A stretch of 64,000 nucleotides of DNA from an uncultured Collinsella sp. (GTDB lineage: Bacteria > Actinomycetota > Coriobacteriia > Coriobacteriales > Coriobacteriaceae). Each line of letters opens with the position of its first letter. The first letter of the stretch is position 1. The notes below the pieces were generated by a model, which did no database searches, was not told the origin of the DNA, and was given only the letters and a program-made list of their open reading frames with translations. Of this stretch, positions 49,642 through 58,159 are shown piece by piece. The translations under genes and the position numbers were made by a program. The stretch lies in assembly GCA_958408685.1 (NCBI GenBank), contig CATYLC010000002.1, positions 62,001 through 126,000 of the forward strand, in the 5' to 3' direction.

Positions 49642-50298
49642 CTACTTGCGGCCTCCGTTACGAATTTCCCAGTATTTAATGTCGTCCAACGTTTCTTGGA
49701 TCCGATCCATCTTGGCATCACGCAATAAATTATCAATCTCGTCACTGCAATCAGATCTTGTGCTTCTGCTCGATATTGACTGCGTCGTTCCTGAATCGGA
49801 GAACAGCTCGCTAAAGAACTCGCCCGGAGCTGCAACGATCGCCAAGAATCCCATTGACCAGAACAAGACACAAATCAGCCTTACAAACCAGCCATATCCG
49901 TTTTCAAAGGCAAATTGACCGCCAAAAATAACCGCTCCGCAAAATGACGCAATGGGCATAAGCAGGTCTCCAATGAAATGCCCTGGACCGAACATAACGT
50001 AGCAAATATAAACTGAATAAGAGGGATTGACGAAAACCATAATCGAGACTGCGCTCATAGCCGCCAACACCAATAGGGGACTCTTCCAGCACAGCGAACA
50101 AGTCAATACCACAAGCCCAAGATATACAAGCACTATCCAAAATGCGATGGTTGAGGTTTTGGGAGATTCCGCCCATTCGCCCCAAAAGCCCGACGCAGCA
50201 TACTGCGCCGCCGCCCCATTGGATGAAACGACCGAAGCAATGTATACAACCATTGCTCCAAATATAAAAATTGCTATTAAATCGATTGCTTTTCTCAT
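49642..50298 (-). CDS. Membrane protein of unknown function
   Basis: 218 residues with about five hydrophobic segments between residues 5 and 160. A Ser/Asp-rich cytoplasmic tail of ~55 residues (SSRSTRSDCSDEIDNLLRD) ends it. AGGGGT lies 4 nt before the ATG. Base composition is lower in G+C than the core genes. I do not recognise the family. The 196-nt gap after it (49446-49641) holds nothing clear. Confidence 0.7.
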   Translation of the reverse strand: MRKAIDLIAIFIFGAMVVYIASVVSSNGAAAQYAASGFWGEWAESPKTSTIAFWIVLVYLGLVVLTCSLCWKSPLLVLAAMSAVSIMVFVNPSYSVYICYVMFGPGHFIGDLLMPIASFCGAVIFGGQFAFENGYGWFVRLICVLFWSMGFLAIVAAPGEFFSELFSDSGTTQSISSRSTRSDCSDEIDNLLRDAKMDRIQETLDDIKYWEIRNGGRK

Positions 50299-50714
50299 TT
50301 TACCCCTATCCGCAAATATCGCTTTTTCTAGCGTCCTATAGTCTTTTGGCCGCTATTGGCTACTTTGTTTAGATTTCGGCCTCCAGCAGACATGAAAAAA
50401 GCCATACCCTAACGGCGCTCACGACAAAGACCGCTTGCCCACATCAAGTCAAAATGAATCACGGTCAACCGAAGACAGTGACATACCCATATCCTTCGCT
50501 TGGCCTCTAGCATCGATCACTTGTCACTTAACCTAAGTCTTTCCAGAAGCCAATGGCGACCGGATAACGTTGGCTTGAAGCTCGCTGACAAGATTAACGA
50601 AATCACCGGGTGTCCAAATTAAATCGGGCACCCGGCTACCAGTATCCTTATATTTTTACGGCCCAGCCATGCATTTCAGTCATCAATAAACACCGTATCG
50701 CTATCTAATGCAGC
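50299..50714. other. Intergenic region without recognised content
   Basis: About 415 nt of A+T-richer sequence with no supported frame, hairpin or known motif. Confidence 0.5.
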
Positions 50715-51041
50715 CTAGACTATGCTCCTAATTGCACCCTCCGCTTGGGACAGGAGCCCTTTCATCTTTTTCTTTTGCATCCACCCGTTAACGCCCGTCA
50801 AATCGGATTCACCCAAGAGAGCATCGCCCATCCATCCCTCAAGCACAATTTCCCTTTCGCCAAAAGCAATCGTAAAATTGCGCTGCAGCATCAGTACGCC
50901 GTCGCCCTTCGACCAACAAGGTTCACCCTTAATTAGTTTCTGTTGAAAACCGGCGCCTTCAATGATGCTCTTCCAGATCTCTAAGACTCTTGGCGTATCA
51001 ATTTGACCGTGCGCGCAAATCGTTACTGTTGTCCTCGGCAT
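50715..51041 (-). CDS. Small protein of unknown function
   Basis: 108 residues from the ATG at 51041 (AGAAGGGG 7 nt upstream): MPRTTVTICAHGQIDTPRVL. It has no membrane segment or cysteine cluster; a central FTIAFGEREIVLEGWMG strand-rich region and a C-terminal basic helix. It begins 13 nt after the zinc-ribbon gene and is probably co-transcribed. No family recognised. Confidence 0.65.
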   Translation of the reverse strand: MPRTTVTICAHGQIDTPRVLEIWKSIIEGAGFQQKLIKGEPCWSKGDGVLMLQRNFTIAFGEREIVLEGWMGDALLGESDLTGVNGWMQKKKMKGLLSQAEGAIRSIV

Positions 51042-51054
51042 CTCAAGCCCCTTC

Positions 51055-51391
51055 TTATTGACCCAACTCTTGACCACAGTTCGGACAGTGCTTTGCATCT
51101 CCTATGATTCGAGTTTGGCAATAAGGACATACTTTGCCTTTGTTCCGTGTCGAATCAATATCAACAACATTCTTGGATGTATAGCGCACGCTTATAAATA
51201 GAAGCGCGCCAACAATCAGTAAAACAAATCCGATTCCAATAATTGCCAAAACCGAAAGCTCCATGCTGGTAAGAGGAGCTTTAAATGTATAACGATGAGA
51301 TAGCATCGCTTTTGTTATAAGCCCGTAGACCAGCGCAAAAAGCCCCAAGCCAAGTGACAGCAATGCAACGGTTTCTTTTTTTTGGTTTCAT
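51055..51391 (-). CDS. Two-helix membrane protein with zinc ribbon; frame broken at an A8 run
   Basis: The C-terminal ~102 residues read in one frame from 51363: two membrane helices and a zinc ribbon CPYCQTRIIGDAKHCPNC. An ATG with a GGTGG ribosome site lies at 51391 but is one base out of frame. Dropping one A from the run of eight (51376-51383, T on the plus strand) gives MKPKKETVALLSLGLGLF, a natural N-terminus. This suggests a slippage site, a sequencing error or a phase-off allele. The similar ribbon at 48927-49445 suggests a shared role. Confidence 0.65.
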
Positions 51392-51568
51392 TAGATCCAC
51401 CCTCCAGTCAGGCAACCAACCCGTCAAATCTCGCAATCGACATGACTCCCACCGTTCAAATTTCTAGAAAACATGGTGGCTTTAATGCCATAGCCCTCGT
51501 TTGGGCTCGAAATCAAACACGAAATTATTTAGGCAAACTTTATTATCCACACTGGAAACAAACAGGCA

Positions 51569-51582
51569 TTAGCATTTGATAA
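51569..51582. promoter_or_regulatory. TTAGCATTTGATAA dyad
   Basis: Third copy of the island motif, about 180 nt upstream of the zinc-ribbon membrane protein start. Confidence 0.5.
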
Positions 51583-51680
51583 CGCCCCTGCGGCATCTGA
51601 GCAACAACCGCACTAGTAGCAAACGGCTCAATCTGAGCAAAAAGAGGATGCGGACTGGTGAACAATTTATACTTTGATGT

Positions 51681-51722
51681 GTGCCGGGCTCGTGACAATG
51701 ATGTTTGTCACGAGCCCGGCAT
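51681..51722. terminator. Long G+C hairpin
   Basis: GTGCCGGGCTCGTGACAA / TTGTCACGAGCCCGGCAT, near-perfect 18-bp stem with a 6-nt loop, ~50 nt after the lipoprotein stop (minus strand). No U-run. Confidence 0.65.
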
Positions 51723-51774
51723 GGTATTCATCTATGGCATTCCCCATCTTCACACGGTCGGCGTGTCTTAGCTC

Positions 51775-52161
51775 TCATTCTCTCGTGTACGTTTCGTTGT
51801 TGATAACAAGCTCATCCCCATTGAGAAAATAGAGCCTATCATCCGCCTCTTCAGCTTCCTCTTTGCTGCTGGCTTTCTTCCAATGTTGAGAGCTGATATT
51901 TCCTTGACTGCTACTTAGAACCAATGTCTCGTCTTCTTGAATCGTATAGCGATCGCAGCTTTCCAGCCACGCACCGTTATAGGTAAAAGGAACCGAACAA
52001 TCACCATTCTCATCAAATTGGAGAATTTCGTCTCCGTCGTCGTTTGCCCAAGTTCCAACAATCGACTTCTCACCACATCCAACTAGACCAATCAGCGGGA
52101 CAGAAGCCGCGGCAACGGCCATTTTAATTGCTGTTCGTCTCGAAAATAATTGTGCACCCAT
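51775..52161 (-). CDS. Putative Tat-exported lipoprotein
   Basis: 128 residues from the ATG at 52161 (GGGAGC 4 nt upstream). The signal SRRTAIKMAVAAASVPLIGL ends at lipobox VGC. The mature part resembles small lipocalin-like domains: SIVGTWANDDGDEILQFDENGDC and DRYTIQEDETLVL. The function is unknown. The promoter region carries the fourth island dyad (52230). Confidence 0.7.
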   Translation of the reverse strand: MGAQLFSRRTAIKMAVAAASVPLIGLVGCGEKSIVGTWANDDGDEILQFDENGDCSVPFTYNGAWLESCDRYTIQEDETLVLSSSQGNISSQHWKKASSKEEAEEADDRLYFLNGDELVINNETYTRE

Positions 52162-52229
52162 CTTTGCTCCCAACAGACAGCACCCGTACAAAAGATAATT
52201 TGATTATCCCCATAAGATTATTTAGCGCA

Positions 52230-52243
52230 TTATCATTTGATTA
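52230..52243. promoter_or_regulatory. TTATCATTTGATTA dyad-like site
   Basis: Degenerate fourth copy of the island motif, 69 nt upstream of the lipoprotein start. Confidence 0.4.
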
Positions 52244-52400
52244 TGGTCCGACGTATCCCGAGCATAAAGAAGAGCAAATGGCTCTATTAGGCTAAATTAA
52301 TCTCTTGCCGGATTGCGTCTCTTGGCGAAGCAATTGGACTATGAACATCAAGCTGTGGCAATCGTTTGCCTCAAACAACGTAGATCGCAATGCATAAAAA

Positions 52401-52435
52401 TGGCGGTTAAGCGTACCTCCGACGCTTAACCGCCA
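52401..52435 (-). terminator. Terminator of purN
   Basis: On the minus strand TGGCGGTTAAGCGT / ACGCTTAACCGCCA followed by TTTTTATG, 15 nt after the purN stop. Confidence 0.92.
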
Positions 52436-52449
52436 ACACAAACCAACGA

Positions 52450-53148
52450 CTAGCGCGTCGGGTCAACTGCCACCTTGCCACTCTCCAGCACGTGGATGCG
52501 ACCGTCGGCGAGCATCTGCACAACCTCGGGATACAACACGTGCTCAATCGCGTGGATGTGCTCCTCGAGCGTGTCGACGTCCCAGCCCTCCTCAACAGCC
52601 AGCGCGCGCTGGGCGATGATGGGACCGTTGTCGTAGATCTCGTTGGCAAAATGCACGGTCACACCGGTCACCTTGACGCCGCGCGTAAAGGCATCGTCGA
52701 TCGCGTGGGCACCGGTAAAGCTCGGCAGCAGGGCCGGGTGCAGGTTGACCACACGATTGGGAAACGCTGCCAGTAGCGGCGTGTGCACCATGCGCATGTA
52801 ACCGGCCATGACCACATACTCGCAGCCGCGCTCGAGCAGCTCGTGCGCAATAATCTCGTCGGCGGCGATAGGGTCGGCGTAGACGTCCTTGGAAAGCGTC
52901 AGCGTCTGGATGCCCGCGCGCTCGGCACGCTGCAGGCCCTTGGCCGAAGGACGGCTCGACACCACGAGCTCAATCGAGGCGTTGAGTTTGCCGGCGGCGA
53001 TCAGGTCGATCAACGCCTGTAGGTTGGTACCCGAACCGCTGATGAGCACGCCGATCTTGAGCGGCTCGGCGGTATCAGTGCCGGTCGGACGGGTATAGGG
53101 CGCAAGACCCAGGCCCTCGGCGGCAGTCATCTGCTCGTTAGCGCTCAT
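52450..53148 (-). CDS. purN: Phosphoribosylglycinamide formyltransferase (GART)
   Basis: 232 residues. KIGVLISGSGTNLQALID is the phosphate-binding start; MAGYMRMVHTPLL and NLHPALLPSFTGAHAIDDAF hold the formyl-transfer Asn/His; VHFANEIYDNGPII follows. It uses 10-formyl-THF in the third purine step. There is a ~25-residue N-terminal extension relative to E. coli. The start at 53148 overlaps purM by 11 nt; the SD is weak, so the ATG 6 codons on is possible. Confidence 0.94.
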   Translation of the reverse strand: MSANEQMTAAEGLGLAPYTRPTGTDTAEPLKIGVLISGSGTNLQALIDLIAAGKLNASIELVVSSRPSAKGLQRAERAGIQTLTLSKDVYADPIAADEIIAHELLERGCEYVVMAGYMRMVHTPLLAAFPNRVVNLHPALLPSFTGAHAIDDAFTRGVKVTGVTVHFANEIYDNGPIIAQRALAVEEGWDVDTLEEHIHAIEHVLYPEVVQMLADGRIHVLESGKVAVDPTR

Positions 53149-54241
53149 CGGAGTACACGACCTTACCGGAGCCCTCGACGCACTCGCCCACGCGGAACGG
53201 CTTCTCGCCCAACGCGACCAGGGCATCGGTTACCGCGGCCTCGTCCTCGGGGGCGACAATCAGGCACAGGCCAACGCCCATGTTGAAGGTCTTGCACGCC
53301 TCGTTGGACGCAAGCTCGGCCTGGCGCGACACATAGGTGATGACGGGCGGAACGTCCCAGCCCATCTCGGCGCCGTTGCGGGTGACCACGGCGTCGACGT
53401 CGTCGGCAAGCGCGCGGTTGAGGTTCTCGGTAATACCGCCACCGGTGATGTGGGCAATGGCATGAACGTTGGCGCCACCGCGCAGCAGCTCAAGGATCGG
53501 CTTGACATAGATGCGCGTAGGGGCCAACAGGGCGTCTGCCAGCGATGCGCCGCCGAGCTCCTCGAGCGGACGGCTCAGCTCCTCGGCCTTAGCGGCGGCC
53601 TCGGGCGTGCCCGGCTTAATGCCGTCGACGCCAATGACCTTGCGCACGAGCGAGTAACCGTTGGAGTGCACGCCGGTGGAAGGCAGGCCCAGAATCACGT
53701 CGCCGGGGCGGACGTTTGCGGGATCGAGCATCTTGGGACGGTCGACGACGCCCACGGTAAAGCCGGCAAGGTCGTAGTCGGCAGGAGCCATAACGCCCGG
53801 GTGCTCGGCCATCTCGCCGCCCACGAGCGCGCAGCCCGCGAGCTTGCAGCCGTCGGCCACACCCTTGATGATCTTTGCCATGTGCTCGGCCTCAATGTGG
53901 CCGATGGCAACGTAGTCCAGGAAGAACAGCGGCTCGGCGCCCGAAGCCAAAATGTCGTTGACGCACATGGCGACCAGGTCCTGGCCCACCGTCTCGTGAC
54001 GATCCATGATCTGGGCGAGCACAAGTTTGGTGCCCACGCCGTCGGTACCGCTGATCAGAATCGGGTCTTCCATATCCTTAAGCGCGGCGGCCGAGAATAA
54101 GCCACCAAAGCCACCGATACCGCCGATGACCTCGGGACGGTTGGTGTCCTTAACCATTTGCTTAATGGCGTCGACGGCGCGGCCGCCCTCGGCGGTATCG
54201 ACGCCGGCGTCCTCATACGTCACATGCTTGCTGTCGCTCAT
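53138..54241 (-). CDS. purM: Phosphoribosylformylglycinamidine cyclo-ligase (AIR synthetase)
   Basis: 367 residues. GIGGFGGLFSAAA, GTDGVGTKLVLAQ, ALVGGEMAEHPGVM and HITGGGITENLNRAL are the PurM blocks. It catalyses the fifth step of purine synthesis. GGAAGGC precedes the ATG by 4 nt. It overlaps purN and follows purF after a 156-nt gap with a repeat hairpin, so it may be transcribed with purF. Confidence 0.95.
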   Translation of the reverse strand: MSDSKHVTYEDAGVDTAEGGRAVDAIKQMVKDTNRPEVIGGIGGFGGLFSAAALKDMEDPILISGTDGVGTKLVLAQIMDRHETVGQDLVAMCVNDILASGAEPLFFLDYVAIGHIEAEHMAKIIKGVADGCKLAGCALVGGEMAEHPGVMAPADYDLAGFTVGVVDRPKMLDPANVRPGDVILGLPSTGVHSNGYSLVRKVIGVDGIKPGTPEAAAKAEELSRPLEELGGASLADALLAPTRIYVKPILELLRGGANVHAIAHITGGGITENLNRALADDVDAVVTRNGAEMGWDVPPVITYVSRQAELASNEACKTFNMGVGLCLIVAPEDEAAVTDALVALGEKPFRVGECVEGSGKVVYSDER

Positions 54242-54358
54242 CTGAGCCTTCCTCTCCCACTACCGTCCGCCGCGCGGGCGCCAAACGGTGCTCATAGTTG
54301 CGTTCATTTCGGCGCGCGCCATAACAGCACGCGCCGTCATATCAACAAAACAGCAGGT

Positions 54359-54399
54359 AAAACCTACCAAAATGAACCTGTCCCTACATGGCAGGTTTT
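54359..54399. repeat. GGGAC-family hairpin overlapping the purF stop
   Basis: AAAACCTACCA / TGGCAGGTTTT around AAATGAACCTGTCCCTACA, very close to the units at 35642 and 35805. The right arm includes part of the purF stop codon. Confidence 0.85.
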
Positions 54400-56068
54400 A
54401 GGCCTCGCCGTGCTTCTCTTCCCAGCTGCGGTCGTCGTATTTCTCGACCACGGCGTCGTCGTCAAAGTGCAGCGGCTTATCCAGGTTGCGGGGCTTAAAG
54501 CCCTCCATAAACTTGTCGCGGCCAAAGCTCTCGGGAATCGCCACGGGGTAGCGGCCGGTAAAGCACGCATCGCAGTAACCGCCCTTGGGCATGACCTTCA
54601 GCAGGCCCTCGACCGAAAGGAAGGCCAGCGAATCGGCGCCGATATACTCGCAAATCTCGTCGACCGTCTTGTTGGCGCTGATAAGCTGCGACTGTACGTC
54701 GGTATCGATACCGTAGAAGCACGGCCAGATGACCTCGGGCGAGTTGATGCGGATATGAATCTCCTTGGCGCCAGCGTTGCGCAGCATCTTGACGAGCTGC
54801 ACCATGGTGGTGCCACGCACGATGGAGTCGTCGATGACGACCAGGCGCTTGCCCTCGATGTTGTCGCGCAGCGGGTTGAGCTTCATGCGCACGCCCATGG
54901 CGCGCAACTCCTGCGTAGGCTCGATAAACGTACGGCCCACGTAGCGGTTCTTGATGAGGCCCTCGCCAAAGGGAATGCCGCTCTCGTGCGAATAGCCCTC
55001 CGCGGGCGGCAGGCCGGAGTCGGGCACGCCGATGACCAGGTCGGCCTCGACGGGCTCCTCATGTGCCAGCTGACGACCCATGTCGTAACGGCAGGCATAG
55101 ACGCTCTTGCCGTTCATGATGGAGTCGGGGCGGGCAAAGTAGACCTGCTCAAAGATGCAGTTGGCGGGCTCTTCAGCTGCAGGCACGCCCTGCTCGGACA
55201 CAAGGCCCTCGGCGCTGATGCGCAAAATCTCACCGGGACGGACGTCGCGGACGTACTCGGCGCCCACAATGTCGAGCGCACAAGTCTCGGAGGCAACGAC
55301 CCAGCCGCCGGCACGCGTGACATGGGTGGTGGCGTCGACCGTCGCGGCGCCGTCCTGCGACGGCAGCTGCGAAACGGATGCGGCATCGGCCTGGTCCAGG
55401 CCCTCGTCCACGAGCTTGCCCAGCACGAGCGGGCGAATGCCGTGCGGGTCGCGGAATGCGTAGAGCGCCTGCTCGTTGATGAGCGTCATGGCGTAGCCGC
55501 CGCGCACGAGCTCCATGGTCTTGCGAATGCCCTCGCGCAGATGGCCTGTACGCTGAGTAAAGTAGCCGATGAGTTTGGTCGCGACCTCGGAATCCGAGTT
55601 GGAGAGGAACGGCACGCCCAGCTCGATCAGCTGGCGGCGCAGCTCGTCGGTGTTGACGAGGGTGCCGTTGTGCGCGAGCGCGATAATGACGCTATTGATG
55701 GTAGAGAGGTGCGGCTGAGAGGCTTCCCAGCTCTTGGCGCCGGCGGTGCCGTAGCGCACATGACCCACGGCCAGCTGACCGGAGAGCGTCGACAAATCGG
55801 CATTGGAGAACACACGGTCGAGCAGGCCCAGATCCTTGCGGACCATAACCGTACCGCCGTCACCAACAGCGATTCCCGCCGATTCTTGGCCACGGTGCTG
55901 CAGTGCACGCAGGCCAAAGTACGTCAGTCGAGCCACGTCGCGATCGGGCGCCCACACACCAAAAATGCCGCATTCCTCATGCAGCTGGTCGGAGTCCGGA
56001 TCATACGTCGACATGGCGTTCACCTGTCCCGCGGCATGCTCGGCCGCGCGGATGGTTTCTTGAGACAT
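54398..56068 (-). CDS. purF: Amidophosphoribosyltransferase
   Basis: 556 residues. A 32-residue N-terminal propeptide precedes the catalytic Cys33 (EECGIFGV), implying processing as in Bacillus-type PurF. Glutaminase blocks: LRALQHRGQESAGI and AVGHVRYGTAG. PRPP loop: VVIDDSIVRGTTMVQLV. Four cysteines including those near CDACFTGRYP suggest the [4Fe-4S] cluster of Bacillus-type enzymes. It is the first committed step of purine synthesis. GAGGGGA precedes the ATG. Confidence 0.95.
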   Translation of the reverse strand: MSQETIRAAEHAAGQVNAMSTYDPDSDQLHEECGIFGVWAPDRDVARLTYFGLRALQHRGQESAGIAVGDGGTVMVRKDLGLLDRVFSNADLSTLSGQLAVGHVRYGTAGAKSWEASQPHLSTINSVIIALAHNGTLVNTDELRRQLIELGVPFLSNSDSEVATKLIGYFTQRTGHLREGIRKTMELVRGGYAMTLINEQALYAFRDPHGIRPLVLGKLVDEGLDQADAASVSQLPSQDGAATVDATTHVTRAGGWVVASETCALDIVGAEYVRDVRPGEILRISAEGLVSEQGVPAAEEPANCIFEQVYFARPDSIMNGKSVYACRYDMGRQLAHEEPVEADLVIGVPDSGLPPAEGYSHESGIPFGEGLIKNRYVGRTFIEPTQELRAMGVRMKLNPLRDNIEGKRLVVIDDSIVRGTTMVQLVKMLRNAGAKEIHIRINSPEVIWPCFYGIDTDVQSQLISANKTVDEICEYIGADSLAFLSVEGLLKVMPKGGYCDACFTGRYPVAIPESFGRDKFMEGFKPRNLDKPLHFDDDAVVEKYDDRSWEEKHGEA

Positions 56069-56109
56069 GGCATCCCCTCAGAGCCTCGTATTTTGGCGTT
56101 ACCCGCCTT

Positions 56110-56115
56110 ATTATA
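56110..56115 (-). promoter_or_regulatory. -10 element of purF
   Basis: TATAAT on the minus strand, 42 nt before the purF ATG; -35 poor. Confidence 0.55.
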
Positions 56116-56330
56116 CGCACGGCGCGACGCGCTCCCCAGCGCATGAGCAGCGCTTTTTAAAAGCCCACCGAGCTTATTATCCGTTTTGCGACCAAACATT
56201 TTATTGGGTAGTCCACTCTCAGGGGCAACGGCCTCGAAGACTTCCCGTGCGCCGTGTCTCGCCCGCGCTAGGGGCTACATTGTTGCAATTGGGACGTTCG
56301 TCCTGTCTTTTAGCTGGTCGTCGGCGTATC

Positions 56331-56348
56331 CTTGTAGGCTACTACAAG
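56331..56348. promoter_or_regulatory. Dyad upstream of the CmpB-family gene
   Basis: CTTGTAG-GCTA-CTACAAG, a perfect 7-nt arm dyad just before the ribosome site of the gene at 56365; possible operator. Confidence 0.5.
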
Positions 56349-56364
56349 ACGAGAAAGGTAGCGT

Positions 56365-57594
56365 ATGGATCGAAATCAACTCGACCCCAGTGTCCCCAGC
56401 ACCACGGAGGCCAAGAAGATCCCCCTTATCATCAAGGTCTACGCAGTCCTGTGCACCCTATCTGGCGTGGGCACGCTCCCGTCAGTCGCCGTCTTTATGT
56501 GGCAGGTCATCACCGCACTCATTAACGGCAACGTCGCCGCTAAGCTCGGTGATAACACCCTGGTCGCGGTTGGCCTTATCGTCGCCGGCATTATGCTCTC
56601 GGCGGCAAGCGCGATCATCTTGATCGTCTTTGGCCTGGACCTCATCAAGGACCAGCGGCGCAATGCCGCCCGCCTGTCTTACGTCCTCATCGCATTTACC
56701 GTCGTGGAGCTTTTAGTTGACGTGATGCTCCAGGGCATCGGACCCTTCCTGCTGCGCCCCGCCGTCCAGCTTGTCATCCTCATTGCGCTGTCGGCCACCG
56801 TCGACCCCACGCTACGCCAGGAGCGCGAACTGCAGCGCCGTCTGCAAGAGATGCTCGACCGCGATGCCGCCGCCGAGGGGATGCTCGGCCGCGACGAAAC
56901 CGGCGAGGGCTACATCAAGCTCAACTACTTCAACCTGTTCTGGGTATTCTTCGTCTGCAGCGTGTTAGGTCTCATTCTCGAGGAAGTCTGGCATATGGTC
57001 GTCGTCGATCCCGGCGTCTATCAGGACCGTGCCGGTATGCTATTTGGCCCCTTTAGCCCCATCTACGGATTTGGCGCGGTGCTCATGACCATGGCGCTCA
57101 ACCGCTTCTATAAAAAGAATCCTCTGATCATTTTCCTGGTAAGTGCCCTGATCGGCGGCGCTTTCGAGGTGTTTGTAGGCTGGTTTATGCAGACCTCATT
57201 TGGCGTGGTGTCGTGGAGCTATTCACACATTAGGCTATTCGGCATGCCCGATCCCATCGCGGTATTGACCGGGGGACGCACATGCACGCCGTTTGCCTGC
57301 ATGTGGGGCCTGGGTGGCCTCATCTGGATCAAGGTCTTGCTGCCGCGCCTGCTTAAGCTCATCAATATGATTCCATGGAAACGCCGCTACTCTGCTACCG
57401 TCATCCTGACCGCCGTCATGTTGATCGACGGCGTCATGACGTTGCAATCGCTCGACTATTGGTATCAGCGCGTCAACGGAACCGTTCGAAATATTCCCGT
57501 CGCACAGTTCTATGACAAGCATTTCGATAACGAATATATGGAGAACCGTTTTCAGAGTATGACCATGAGCCCCAAGGACGCCACACGCGTGTAG
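56365..57594 (+). CDS. CmpB-family (PF06541) putative transporter membrane protein with extra N-terminal membrane domain
   Basis: 409 residues. Residues 1-~140 hold four hydrophobic segments; residues ~165-190 are polar; residues ~190-370 are the CmpB-like part with EEVWHMVV, FGPFSPIYGFGAVLM and the block SYSHIRLFGM. The family is called a putative ABC transporter permease, but no ATPase is adjacent. Function is not established. AGAAAGGTAG precedes the ATG. A dyad at 56331-56348 suggests regulation. Confidence 0.8.
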   Translation: MDRNQLDPSVPSTTEAKKIPLIIKVYAVLCTLSGVGTLPSVAVFMWQVITALINGNVAAKLGDNTLVAVGLIVAGIMLSAASAIILIVFGLDLIKDQRRNAARLSYVLIAFTVVELLVDVMLQGIGPFLLRPAVQLVILIALSATVDPTLRQERELQRRLQEMLDRDAAAEGMLGRDETGEGYIKLNYFNLFWVFFVCSVLGLILEEVWHMVVVDPGVYQDRAGMLFGPFSPIYGFGAVLMTMALNRFYKKNPLIIFLVSALIGGAFEVFVGWFMQTSFGVVSWSYSHIRLFGMPDPIAVLTGGRTCTPFACMWGLGGLIWIKVLLPRLLKLINMIPWKRRYSATVILTAVMLIDGVMTLQSLDYWYQRVNGTVRNIPVAQFYDKHFDNEYMENRFQSMTMSPKDATRV

Positions 57595-57625
57595 CAAACG
57601 CCAGAGCAAAATAGCTCCAACACAT

Positions 57626-57668
57626 CAAAGCCCGCTGGCAGATCTACATGAACTGCCGGCGGGCTTTC
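57626..57668. terminator. Bidirectional terminator between convergent genes
   Basis: AAAGCCCGCTGGCAG / CTGCCGGCGGGCTTT with a ~10-nt loop, 30 nt either side of the two stops. Confidence 0.85.
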
Positions 57669-57700
57669 GCTATAGACAGACTCGGATTGCCGACGAGGCC

Positions 57701-58120
57701 TTACGCCTCGCGCTCGACCTCGCTCACGCACTCGTTCTTGATGGTGCCGACGAGCGACTGCAGCGCATCGACCACATGCGGGCGAATGTCCCCGCCAATG
57801 AGCACGAGCATGATGTCGTCACCTACGGCAAGCTCGCCGCTTGCCAGCCACACGCGCACATAGCCGATACCCGGCATCGCGCGCGTGGCCTCGATAGCAG
57901 CCTGCACCTTGCTGGCGTCGTAGCCGAACACCATGCCGCCCACCTTGTGGCCCGGCGCCACGCCATCGGTCTCGACACCGCGCGCCTCGGCCTTGGGCGT
58001 CGCGCGCACCACACCGTTATGTGTCAGATACATACCGCACGCAGGTGCCGACGAATCGGCCTTGGCCTCGCGCAGCCAAGCATCAACCGAAGGCATCGTT
58101 TTGCCATTCTCGAGCATCAT
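57701..58120 (-). CDS. MoaE-like molybdopterin synthase family protein, divergent
   Basis: 139 residues. MYLTHNGVVRATPKAEARG, YVRVWLASGELAVGDDIMLV and IRPHVVDALQSLVGTIKNE follow the MoaE plan. The usual HRxG and PIWKKE residues of MoaE are not present, so catalytic activity is uncertain. No other moa gene is in the window. It starts at tandem ATGs; the second (58117) has better spacing from AAGGGAG. Confidence 0.65.
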   Translation of the reverse strand: MMLENGKTMPSVDAWLREAKADSSAPACGMYLTHNGVVRATPKAEARGVETDGVAPGHKVGGMVFGYDASKVQAAIEATRAMPGIGYVRVWLASGELAVGDDIMLVLIGGDIRPHVVDALQSLVGTIKNECVSEVEREA

Positions 58121-58159
58121 TTCTCCCTTACCGTCCCAAATTAGCTACTCTCGGACAAT

